A DNA stretch of 64,000 nt from Paraburkholderia flava (GTDB taxonomy: Bacteria; Pseudomonadota; Gammaproteobacteria; Burkholderiales; Burkholderiaceae), in the NCBI RefSeq assembly GCF_004359985.1, contig NZ_SMRO01000001.1:992001-1056000 (forward strand), in the 5' to 3' direction. Of this stretch, positions 51,173-59,443 are shown piece after piece. Below the pieces are notes generated by a model. That model was given only the letters and a program-made list of their open reading frames with translations. It was not told where the DNA came from and ran no database searches. Made by a program: the position numbers and the translations under genes. Position 1 is the stretch's first letter. Each line of letters opens with the position of its first letter.

Positions 51173-52443
51173 GACGCGCTCCGCGTTGCAGCAGTTTCGC
51201 CATGTGCCGCTTCGCGCAACTGCGCCAGCAAGTCGTGCGCGCCGTGATCCTCTTTCGCGAGACCGGCCTCGATCTTGCGGATCACTGCGAGCGTCGTACG
51301 CGATGGCGCAACGCCTCTTCGCGCGCGTCGGCGCATCCACCACACTGCCCCGCGCGCAAACAGCATCATGAAGAAAAGGCGCACACGCTCCAGCTCCGCG
51401 ATCACATTCACGACACCGGCCGCTACCCACAGCGCGAGCAGTGGTGCGAGATAGCTGTCGATCACGCTCGCCAGCGCTGCCGGAAAATGCGCATACGTCC
51501 ACGGCGTGCCGTTGCGATAGAAATCGTCGACGCGGCTTTCCGCGAGATCGACGTTGCCCGAATAGCGCGGAAACTCATCGGAGCGGTTGACGTAGCTGCT
51601 TCGGCGATGCACCTCGCGCATCGCTTCAAGCACCGCATAGGTCGTCGCCGGCGGCAGGTCACGCCGCGCAGCCACCGAAATCGTCGCAGCGAGCATCCCG
51701 ACGTTCTGCGCGGGGCGGTTCTTCGCGAGATCGAAAACCCCGGCAGGCAAGGTGATTTCCTTCAGATAGGTCAGCTTCTTCGTGATCGCGGTTTGCTGCG
51801 CGATCTGCACCATCGTCAGGTTGGGATCTTTCGCGAGGTCGGCCATCAGGTCGCTGTCGGCAGCGAGAATGAACAGCCCCGCATCGAACTCGCCCCGCTT
51901 CAGGCGATCGATGCCCTGATCGAGCGGCAGGAATTCGATGTGCGTGTTGGTTGGGTCGATCCCGTTCAGCGCGAAGATGCCGAGCAGCGTGCGGCTCGTC
52001 AGGCTGCGCTCGGGCGGCAGCACAAGGCTCATGCCGCGCAGGTCGGAGAATGCGTGGACTTGCCGTGTTGCAGCGGTGTGTCCGTTTTCGAAAATGAAGA
52101 TCGGCTGCAACTGGATGTCGCCGAGCGACATCAGCTTGTCACGGGTCCCGGCGCCAAGATCGCCGGCAACAAAGCCGATGTCGAGATGACGGCGATCGTC
52201 AGCAACCTCTGCGCCGATCTCGTCGGTGTTCTGAAACGGCACGATCTCGACGCGATAGCCCTTCTGCTCGATGATCTTCCGATACTCCACCGCGGTTTCA
52301 TAAAAGCTGCCGCCGACCGGTCCGGCCGCGATGCGGATGTGCCGCGACGGCAGCACGTGCACGGTCGCGTACACGACGCCACCGAGCACCAGCGCACTCA
52401 GCAATACGTGCGGACGCCGAAGTTTCTGCATGGTTCGCCACAT
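51169..52443 (-). CDS. Membrane-anchored TAXI/NMT1-like solute-binding protein
   Basis: A 424-residue protein. An N-terminal hydrophobic anchor (HVLLSALVLGGVVYATVHVL) is followed by a TAXI-type binding domain: RIAAGPVGGSFYETAVEYRK, IIEQKGYRVEIVPFQNTDEI, DIGFVAGDLG. A second membrane helix (YLAPLLALWVAAGVVNVIAE) and a basic cytoplasmic tail follow near residue 340. Normal TAXI proteins are free in the periplasm and work with a TRAP permease, which is absent. The ATG at 52443 is preceded by a weak GGGA; an in-frame ATG at 52512 is an alternative. It leads the four-gene operon. Confidence 0.8.
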   Translation of the reverse strand: MWRTMQKLRRPHVLLSALVLGGVVYATVHVLPSRHIRIAAGPVGGSFYETAVEYRKIIEQKGYRVEIVPFQNTDEIGAEVADDRRHLDIGFVAGDLGAGTRDKLMSLGDIQLQPIFIFENGHTAATRQVHAFSDLRGMSLVLPPERSLTSRTLLGIFALNGIDPTNTHIEFLPLDQGIDRLKRGEFDAGLFILAADSDLMADLAKDPNLTMVQIAQQTAITKKLTYLKEITLPAGVFDLAKNRPAQNVGMLAATISVAARRDLPPATTYAVLEAMREVHRRSSYVNRSDEFPRYSGNVDLAESRVDDFYRNGTPWTYAHFPAALASVIDSYLAPLLALWVAAGVVNVIAELERVRLFFMMLFARGAVWWMRRRARRGVAPSRTTLAVIRKIEAGLAKEDHGAHDLLAQLREAAHGETAATRSAS

Positions 52444-53561
52444 GTCGAATTCCCGTTCGGATTCCCCGTTACCCGCGGCATCTGGACGATCGACGGCTAC
52501 CGTGGTCGGCATTGCGCGCGGCCATGCGCATCATCGGCCGGCCGTGCGTACGCCTTCGTTATCGTGGTGACCTTTCGCTGTTGCTGTCGACGCCGCGTAA
52601 GGTCGAGGTACGGAAGCCAGTGTAAAAACCGGCCGACGCGACGGAAATGTGGCATTCGTTTGCACCAAAGCCACAGGGCGAAAGTCACGCTTGCAGGCAG
52701 GTAACGACGGCGCCCGGTTCCGGTGCAAATGCCCGACGACGTGCCCCTGCGCGATGCATCGGGGATCGAATTTCGCCTGCAATTTCGTTAGCCGGAATAG
52801 ATTTCGATATGAACTTTAATCAAATCCTTATTATTTACTCAGTTCATATTTATTCATTTTTCAATAGAACGCACCCTCCATTCATTCGATCAATTAAAAC
52901 GCTGTCGTCCGATTTTTTTGTAGCAGTGTCAACGCCTGGCGTGACACGGACGAACGAGGTAAACAACCGGTCGACGCGAAAGGCGGAACGTAGCTGATCG
53001 CATGAGATGTACCGAATGGCGAACCGGCTCGCCCGATCTTACGGTTCTCCTACGTATTTTGGCAGTTTGAGCAAGAACGAGGATTCATGCGGCTTTCGAA
53101 CCACCCTACCTATGTTCAGCCTGTATTTTTTCCGCATCGATCCGGCAACGCGCCACCTCGTATACAGCTGATGTGTCGTCCGCGTGTCCAGGACTGCTTA
53201 GCTAAACATGGTCGCCTCACGCACCGTGACATGGCCGTTCCGGTGCATGTGCTCATGCATCGAACGCAAGTCGTTTTGATTAAATTTATGCAGCATGTTT
53301 ATTTTTATAAAGCAACATAAGGAAATTCTAATTACTCAAACTTTTTCTCTTGCGTTTACCCGTATCGTCGGACTATATTCCGGTCACGACATTGCGCCGC
53401 ACAATTCGTTCCGCGTAATGAGCTTAGTAGTACTTTTTAGTGCGGCTTGCCGTGACGGCCCGCCGTCACGGCTCGCATCGAATTCGGCTGAAGTAGTTCA
53501 CCGTGATCGCCCTTCATGGCGCGATGGTGGGTCGTTTTGTCTTTCGAAACGCGGAGATGAC
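52444..53561. other. Long AT-rich divergent region before rhlA
   Basis: About 1.1 kb without a supported gene, between the TAXI-like gene and rhlA. From about 52790 to 53440 the base composition is strongly AT-rich compared with the rest of the window. Short open frames are not family-like. Features are an inverted repeat TGCATG-TGCT-CATGCA at 53244-53259 and the perfect palindrome at 53449-53472. It likely holds the rhamnolipid operon promoter with a long untranslated leader. No clear lux-box was found by eye. Confidence 0.6.
53449..53472. promoter_or_regulatory. Perfect 11-base-arm palindrome upstream of rhlA
   Basis: GCCGTGACGGC / GCCGTCACGGC with a 2-base spacer, 90 bases before the rhlA start. 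It is GC-rich within an AT-rich leader. It could be a regulator binding site or an RNA hairpin acting as an attenuator; no T-tract follows in either direction. Confidence 0.6.
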
Positions 53562-54482
53562 ATGCCTGTCGAGAAAGTAGTCGTTCGCCTCGCGAATTCG
53601 TTCAACGTGCATGTCGAACGGCATGTGTTCCATCCGCACGCGGACAGCGTCATCCTGATCAACGGCGCATTGGCGACGACCGCGTCGTTCGGACAGACGA
53701 TCAAGTACATGGGCGAACGGTACAACGTCGTGTGCTTCGATCTACCGTATGCGGGGCAGTCTCGCCAGCACAACAAGAGCTCGTCCGTGCTGACCAAGGA
53801 CGACGAGGTCGACATCCTGCTCGAGCTGATCCATCGCTTCAAACCCGCTTTTCTATGCTCGGTGTCGTGGGGTGGACTGGCCGCGCTGCTTGCGCTCTCG
53901 CGCGGCGCGAGCAGCATTCGCCGCGCGACGATCTGCTCGTTCTCGCCGTTCCTGAACGACGCGATGGTCCGCTACGTCACCTCCGCGCGGGACCTGCTTT
54001 CACGCAGCGAAAACCGGCTCGCCGCACAACTGCTCAACGATACGGTCGGGCAGCATCTGCCGCGCATCGTGAAGCTGCTGAACTACCGCTACCTGACTGC
54101 GCTGCCAAAGGATGAAGTCGATCAGGTCGCGTTCCACGTCGACCAGATTCTCGCGCTGGAACCGGATGCCTACCTGCCCAGGCTCGCGGATATCCGCTGC
54201 CAGGTGAAGTTCATCAACGGCGCACTCGACGAACACACCACCGCGCACGACATCCGGCAGATCCTGCCTTACGTGAAAGGCGCGCAGTTCGCATCGATCC
54301 CCGACGCCGGCCACTTCCTCGATCTCGAAGGCCGTGCGCAGGCGGCTGCAGTGCGCGAGGAAATTCTCGGCTTCTACGGCGCGCCCACAACGCCCGCGCA
54401 CACGACGTCGCCGTCGCTGATTCCCTCGCCTCAAGAGCAAACGTTTGCCCATATCGGGCTCAACACGTCATTCGGAGCCTGA
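53562..54482 (+). CDS. rhlA: Rhamnolipid precursor (HAA) synthase RhlA
   Basis: A 306-residue alpha/beta hydrolase-fold acyltransferase that joins two 3-hydroxyacyl chains into HAA. It matches RhlA throughout: INGALATTASFGQTIKYMGE, FDLPYAGQSRQHN, TKDDEVDILLELI, catalytic Ser102 (SVSWGGLAALLALS), Asp223 (FINGALDEHTTA) and His251 (GHFLDLE). The ATG at 53562 has a GGAG site; in-frame sequence further upstream is not RhlA-like. The C-terminal 30 residues are a Pro/Thr-rich tail. It begins the rhamnolipid operon, with the methyltransferase-like gene 2 bases after its stop. Confidence 0.95.
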   Translation: MPVEKVVVRLANSFNVHVERHVFHPHADSVILINGALATTASFGQTIKYMGERYNVVCFDLPYAGQSRQHNKSSSVLTKDDEVDILLELIHRFKPAFLCSVSWGGLAALLALSRGASSIRRATICSFSPFLNDAMVRYVTSARDLLSRSENRLAAQLLNDTVGQHLPRIVKLLNYRYLTALPKDEVDQVAFHVDQILALEPDAYLPRLADIRCQVKFINGALDEHTTAHDIRQILPYVKGAQFASIPDAGHFLDLEGRAQAAAVREEILGFYGAPTTPAHTTSPSLIPSPQEQTFAHIGLNTSFGA

Positions 54483-54484
54483 GC

Positions 54485-55051
54485 ATGGCCTACCTGCGTT
54501 CCGCCGTCATCGTGGTGCCGTGGCTGATATGGCTCGCGTACTGGGTTCGTGCGTCGTCGGGCACCAAGCAGACCGTGCGTCTCGAAGGCCGGTTGTCGCG
54601 CACACCGCAGGCACTGCTGCTGATTCTCGGCGGTGCGTTGGTCGTGCTGCCGCCGGCTGCGTTCGGCCTGCCCGCTGGCGCTGACAACTTCGGCACGCTG
54701 CAAGCCGCGGGGCTCGTTGCACTGATAGCGGGGCTAGCGTTCACGGTATGGGCACGCCTGCATCTCGGCACGAACTGGAGCGTATCGGTCACGCTGAAGG
54801 ATGCGCACGAACTGATCCGCAGCGGACCGTACGGACTCGTGCGGCATCCGATCTATACGGGCTGTCTGCTCGGCGTGATCGGCTCGGCGATGATCCGCGG
54901 CGAGTGGCTGGGCGTAATCGGTTTCGCGATGATCTTCGCGTCGCTCGCGTACAAGGTCCGCATCGAGGAGAGCTGGTTGTCCGAACGTTTCGGCGAAGGC
55001 TACCGCGTGTACCAGCGTGAAGTTCGTGCGCTGGTACCGGGACTGTACTGA
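54485..55051 (+). CDS. Isoprenylcysteine carboxyl methyltransferase-family membrane protein
   Basis: A 188-residue integral membrane protein of the ICMT/PEMT-like family. It has about five hydrophobic helices and the SAM-binding signature GPYGLVRHPIYTG at residues 114-126, followed by a second catalytic region RIEESWLSERFGEGYRVYQR (160-179) and RALVPGLY. The family transfers methyl from SAM to carboxylates or other groups of membrane lipids. It begins 2 bases after rhlA and is 38 bases before rhlB, so it is part of the rhamnolipid operon. I infer that it methylates a carboxyl group of HAA or rhamnolipid; a different lipid acceptor is possible. Confidence 0.88.
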   Translation: MAYLRSAVIVVPWLIWLAYWVRASSGTKQTVRLEGRLSRTPQALLLILGGALVVLPPAAFGLPAGADNFGTLQAAGLVALIAGLAFTVWARLHLGTNWSVSVTLKDAHELIRSGPYGLVRHPIYTGCLLGVIGSAMIRGEWLGVIGFAMIFASLAYKVRIEESWLSERFGEGYRVYQREVRALVPGLY

Positions 55052-55089
55052 TCCGTCGCGCACGTCAGGCACCCCGGGGCACAACACGT

Positions 55090-56367
55090 ATGGCACAGAT
55101 CATCATCACGGCGATCGGTTCGACCGGCGACGTGCATCCGTTTCTCGCGATCGGCCGCACGCTCGCGGACCGTGGGCACAACATCGTCTTCTGCACGCAT
55201 CCGCCGTTTGCACCGCTCGTCGAGCAGCAGGGCTTTCGCTTCGTGCCGATCGGCACCGCGCAGGAATACGAAGAGGCGCTCGCGAATCCAGCGCTGTGGC
55301 ATCCGCGCACGTCGTTTCGCACGCTGTGGAAAGTGATCGCGCCGACCATCCGTCCGCACGTCGATGCACTGACCGCGCTCGTCACCGACGACACGATCAT
55401 GGTCGGCTCGCTATGGGCCTTCTCCGCGCGCATCGTGCAGGAGATTCAGGGCACGCCGTATATCTCGGTGCAGGTCTCGCCGTCGACGCTCCTGTCCAGT
55501 CACGCACCGCCGACGCACAAGCGCTTCACCGTGCCGATGTGGCTGCCGCTGCAGATTCGCATCGCATCGATGCGTCTGATCGAAAAAGCCGTACTCGACC
55601 CGGCGCTCGGCCCCGCATTGAACGGCGTGCGTAATGAAATCGGCCTCGCGCCCGCACGACGCATCCTCGGCAAATGGCTGCATTCGCCGGACGGCGTGCT
55701 GTGCCTGTTCCCCGAATGGTTCGCGAAGCCTCAACCCGACTGGCCGTCCAATCGCTTTCTGTGCGGCTTTCCGATGGCCCGCGAAACCGGTCTCGCACCG
55801 CTCGACGACGACCTCGCCGATTTCCTGTCTGCCGGCGCACCGCCCATCGCCATCACCGCGGGCTCGACGCTGATCGACGAGCGCGCGTTCTTCGGTGCAG
55901 TGGAGGAAGCGATCCGCCTGACCGGCGTGCGCGCGATTGTGCTCACGCGCAGCACGCCTGCTGCGCTCGCCGCGCATCCGCACGTCAAACTGCGGCCGTT
56001 CGTCCCGATGCAAACGCTGCTGCCGCGCTGTGCGGCGATCGTCCATCACGGCGGTATCGGCACGGCTGCGCCCGCATTCGCAAGCGGCATCCCACAGGTC
56101 GTCACGCCGTTCGCGCACGATCAGTTCGACAACGCCGCGCGCATCGAGAAAACCGGCTGCGGTCTGCGCATCGACGGACCGGCTAGCGGACGCGCAATTG
56201 CAGCCGCACTGACACGTTTGACGCGCGATCCCGCCGTCGCCGCGCAGTGCGCGCAGATGCGCCGTCATATCGCCGAAGCCCCCGATGCAACCGTCGCCGC
56301 GTCACAGTACATCGAGCGCTTCGCACCGTCGGTGCCCGCACTCGAAGCACTGGATGCGCGCGCATGA
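55090..56367 (+). CDS. rhlB: Rhamnosyltransferase 1, catalytic subunit RhlB
   Basis: A 425-residue GT-B glycosyltransferase adding rhamnose from dTDP-L-rhamnose to HAA. It opens IIITAIGSTGDVHPFLAIGR and has the donor-site pattern LLPRCAAIVHHGGIGTAAPA followed by PFAHDQFDNAARIEKTGCGL, as in RhlB and family 1 enzymes. LLSSHAPPTHKRFTVPMWLP in the acceptor half is also RhlB-like. The stop overlaps the MFS start (ATGA). dTDP-rhamnose genes are not in this window. Confidence 0.95.
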   Translation: MAQIIITAIGSTGDVHPFLAIGRTLADRGHNIVFCTHPPFAPLVEQQGFRFVPIGTAQEYEEALANPALWHPRTSFRTLWKVIAPTIRPHVDALTALVTDDTIMVGSLWAFSARIVQEIQGTPYISVQVSPSTLLSSHAPPTHKRFTVPMWLPLQIRIASMRLIEKAVLDPALGPALNGVRNEIGLAPARRILGKWLHSPDGVLCLFPEWFAKPQPDWPSNRFLCGFPMARETGLAPLDDDLADFLSAGAPPIAITAGSTLIDERAFFGAVEEAIRLTGVRAIVLTRSTPAALAAHPHVKLRPFVPMQTLLPRCAAIVHHGGIGTAAPAFASGIPQVVTPFAHDQFDNAARIEKTGCGLRIDGPASGRAIAAALTRLTRDPAVAAQCAQMRRHIAEAPDATVAASQYIERFAPSVPALEALDARA

Positions 56368-57920
56368 CGGGCGCACCTCCGCACCCTCAGTCCGCACCGC
56401 TTCTGCACGGCGCGAAGCTCGCTCTGCTGACGTTCGCGCTATCGCTGGCCACCTTCATCGAAGTCCTCGATTCGACCGTCACCAACGTCGCAGTGCCGTC
56501 GATCGCCGGCAGTCTCGGCGTATCGAACTCGCAGGCGAGCTGGGTCATCAGTTCGTACTCGGTGTCGGCGGCCATCGCCGTGCCGTTGACCGGGTGGCTA
56601 TCGAACCGTGTCGGCGAAGCACGGCTCTTCGTGATCGCCGTGCTGCTGTTCACGCTGACGTCGTTGATGTGCGCAACCGCGCCGAACCTCGAAATGCTGG
56701 TGGTTTTTCGATCGCTGCAGGGGCTTAGCTCGGGCCCGATGGTGCCGTTGTCGCAGACCATCCTGCTGCGCGCGTTTCCGCCGCAGCAGCGCGTGCTCGC
56801 GCTCGCGCTGTGGGCGATGACCGTACTGCTCGCACCGATCTTCGGACCGGTGTTCGGCGGCTGGATCATCGATCGTTTCTCGTGGCCGTGGATCTTCTTC
56901 ATCAACCTGCCGATCGGCGTGTTCGCATTCGTGGCGTGCACGTTGCTGCTTCGTCGCGATCCCGCGCCTGAGAAGCGCGCGCGCATCGACATCCCCGGCA
57001 TCGTGCTACTGGTGGTCGGTGTCGGTTCGCTGCAGGCGGTACTCGATCTCGGCCGCGAAAACGGCTGGTTCGATTCGCCGATGATCGTCACGCTCGCGGT
57101 CGTCGCCGCGCTCGCGCTGTCATCGCTGCTGATCTGGGAATCGGCGGAAACGCATCCGGTGATCGACCTGTCGCTGTTCCGCGACCGCACGTTCTCGTTC
57201 GGCGTCGCGATCATTTCGTTCGGCATGGTCGCGTTCTCGGTGATCGGCGTGATCTTTCCACTGTGGATGCAGACCGTGATGGGCTACAGCGCATTCCAGG
57301 CAGGCATGGCAACCGCACCGCTCGGTATCCTCGCGCTCGTCTTCTCGCTGCTGATCGGTATCTATCTCGAGAAGATCGACGCGCGCGTCGTCACGTCGTT
57401 CGGCTTTCTCGTGTTTTTCGGTGTGCTCGCGTGGGACACCGCGCACTTCACACTGACGATGACCTTCCAGCAGATCGTCACGCCGATGCTGATCCAGGGC
57501 ATCGGGCTGCCCTGCTTCTTCATTCCGTTGACAGCCGCGATCGTGTCGCGCGTGCCGGATCACAAGCTCGCCGCCGCATCGGGGCTGTCGAATTTTCTGC
57601 GCACGCTGTCGGCCGCGTTCGGCACCGCGCTCAGCGTCACGTGGTGGGACAACCGTGCAGCGTTTCACTATGGCACGCTGCGTCAGTCAGTGACGGCCGC
57701 GTCCGACGGCACCAGTATGTTCGCGCAGTCGCTGCACGATGCGGGGCTCGCGGGCGCAGGACCGTTGCCGGTGATTCGCGAGGTCGTGCAGCAGCAGTCG
57801 TACATGATGGCGACCAACGATCTCTTCTATATGGCCTGCATCGTGTGTCTGGTGCTCGCGGCAACGATGTGGATGACGCGGCCCGCGCGCCGTTTGTCCG
57901 CAGCAGGTGCGGGGCATTGA
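56364..57920 (+). CDS. DHA2-family MFS pump in the rhamnolipid operon
   Basis: A 518-residue MFS protein with 14 helices of the EmrB/QacA type. Motif D1 is ATFIEVLDSTVTNVAVPSIA, motif A is LSNRVGEARLF, and motif C is FGPVFGGWIIDRFSW. It overlaps rhlB by 4 bases and the outer-membrane gene by 1. With the NodT-like and EmrA-like proteins it should make a tripartite pump from cytoplasm to outside, probably exporting rhamnolipids. Homologous genes sit in the same place in other Burkholderia rhl operons. Confidence 0.93.
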   Translation: MTGAPPHPQSAPLLHGAKLALLTFALSLATFIEVLDSTVTNVAVPSIAGSLGVSNSQASWVISSYSVSAAIAVPLTGWLSNRVGEARLFVIAVLLFTLTSLMCATAPNLEMLVVFRSLQGLSSGPMVPLSQTILLRAFPPQQRVLALALWAMTVLLAPIFGPVFGGWIIDRFSWPWIFFINLPIGVFAFVACTLLLRRDPAPEKRARIDIPGIVLLVVGVGSLQAVLDLGRENGWFDSPMIVTLAVVAALALSSLLIWESAETHPVIDLSLFRDRTFSFGVAIISFGMVAFSVIGVIFPLWMQTVMGYSAFQAGMATAPLGILALVFSLLIGIYLEKIDARVVTSFGFLVFFGVLAWDTAHFTLTMTFQQIVTPMLIQGIGLPCFFIPLTAAIVSRVPDHKLAAASGLSNFLRTLSAAFGTALSVTWWDNRAAFHYGTLRQSVTAASDGTSMFAQSLHDAGLAGAGPLPVIREVVQQQSYMMATNDLFYMACIVCLVLAATMWMTRPARRLSAAGAGH

Positions 57921-59443
57921 TGACCATGACGCGCTGTTTAAACCATACGTCTATGATCCGCCTTCGCACGCTCGCCGTCTCGATGCTGCTCGTGTCGACG
58001 CTCACCGCATGCATCGACGACGGCACCGCACGTCATGCCTTAGCGTTGCACGTACCGAAGGCCGACGCGCTCGCGAACACCACGCGCAGCAGTACAGCGC
58101 CGAACACGACCGACTGGCCAGCAACAAACTGGGTCGCCTCGTTCGGCGATCCGCAGCTCGTCGCGCTCGTCGACGAGACCTGTGCGAACAGCCCCGACAT
58201 CGACATCGCGAACGCTCGGATCGCTTCCGCACAGGCGCAGCTCGACACGTTCGGCACGACGACCGGACTCGGCGGTACCGTGACCGCGAACGCGCTGAAG
58301 GCGAGGATGCCGAGGGTCGACGGTGCCGCGAACGTGAACTACGCGGGCACCACCATCCCGATCGATCTGTTCAGCGACCCGTGGACGTCGCCTTCGAGCA
58401 TCATCGGCGCCGCGCACTACGACCTCGACCTGTGGGGCCGCAATCGCGCGATCACGCGTTCGCTGGTCGCCGAGCGCGATGCGACGCGTGTCGACGCGCA
58501 GCAGGCGCGCCTGTCGCTCGTGACGACGCTCGTCAAGTTGTACGGTCAGTTCGACGCGGACTACGCCGCGCGCGATCTGGTCGTGCAGAAGCAGCAGGAC
58601 GAACAGCGTCGCGATGCGATCCTGCAAAACCGCATGAAACGCGGTCTCGATACCGGTTACGACGTGCAGACCGCGCGCGCACGTCAGACCGATCTCGCGC
58701 TGCAACTGCAACAGGCCGACGACGCAATCACGCAGATCCGTCTGCAGATCGGCGTGCTGACCGGCAACGGACCCGAGCGCGGTCTGAAGCTCGCACGCCC
58801 CACGCTCGCCGCATCGAGCGCCACCGCATTGGCGTTGCCTGCGAACCTGCCGCTCGATCTGCTTGGCCGTCGACCCGACATCGTCGCCGCTCGCCTGCGC
58901 GTCGCAGCCGCCGAAGGACGGATCGACGCAGCACGCGCACGCTTCTATCCGAACATCGATCTGATCGGCGCAGCGGGTTTTTCGTCGCTGAATGTCGGCT
59001 CGCTGCTGTCCAGTTCGTCTGCGCTGTTCGCGATCGGTCCTGCCCTGTCGCTACCGATCTTCGAACGGCCGCAACTGCGCGCGCAACTGCACGGCGAACA
59101 GGCGAACGCAGACGCGATGATCGGCCTCTACAACAAGACGCTCGATACGGCGCTCGGCGAAGTAGCGCGCTCGATCACGAGCGTGCGCAGCGCCGACGCG
59201 CAGATCGCGTTGCAGGAACAGACCGTCGCGGCGCGCTCGCGTGTTGCGTGGATAGCAGACGAACGGCATAAGCGCGGCCTGCTGCCGGAGGAACAGGTGC
59301 TGTCCGCGCGTCTTGCGCTCGCCGACGAACAGCTTCGCCTCGTGACACTGCGCGCGCAGCGGCGCGACGCGAAAATCGCGCTGATCCGCGCGCTCGGCGG
59401 CGGCTTCGATTACGACATCAAAGAGAACCACGGGCATGCATAG
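57920..59443 (+). CDS. Outer-membrane efflux lipoprotein (NodT/TolC family)
   Basis: A 507-residue TolC-like lipoprotein. The lipobox is STLTAC; the mature protein has the two duplicated coiled-coil/barrel halves of the NodT family, with DPQLVALVDETCANSPDIDI, AHYDLDLWGRNRAITRSLVA and LLGRRPDIVAARLRVAAAEG typical. The ATG at 57920 shares one base with the MFS stop; an in-frame ATG at 57953 gives a neater signal peptide and may be the true start. It is the outer-membrane exit of the pump and overlaps the adaptor gene by 8 bases. Confidence 0.9.
   Translation: MTMTRCLNHTSMIRLRTLAVSMLLVSTLTACIDDGTARHALALHVPKADALANTTRSSTAPNTTDWPATNWVASFGDPQLVALVDETCANSPDIDIANARIASAQAQLDTFGTTTGLGGTVTANALKARMPRVDGAANVNYAGTTIPIDLFSDPWTSPSSIIGAAHYDLDLWGRNRAITRSLVAERDATRVDAQQARLSLVTTLVKLYGQFDADYAARDLVVQKQQDEQRRDAILQNRMKRGLDTGYDVQTARARQTDLALQLQQADDAITQIRLQIGVLTGNGPERGLKLARPTLAASSATALALPANLPLDLLGRRPDIVAARLRVAAAEGRIDAARARFYPNIDLIGAAGFSSLNVGSLLSSSSALFAIGPALSLPIFERPQLRAQLHGEQANADAMIGLYNKTLDTALGEVARSITSVRSADAQIALQEQTVAARSRVAWIADERHKRGLLPEEQVLSARLALADEQLRLVTLRAQRRDAKIALIRALGGGFDYDIKENHGHA

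Noticed and set aside
53087..53320. A 77-codon open frame in the rhlA leader
   Set aside because: No ribosome site, no family-like sequence, unusual composition.
53295..53561. N-terminal extension of RhlA from an upstream ATG
   Set aside because: RhlA homology begins at 53562 with its own GGAG site; the extension is AT-rich and unlike RhlA.
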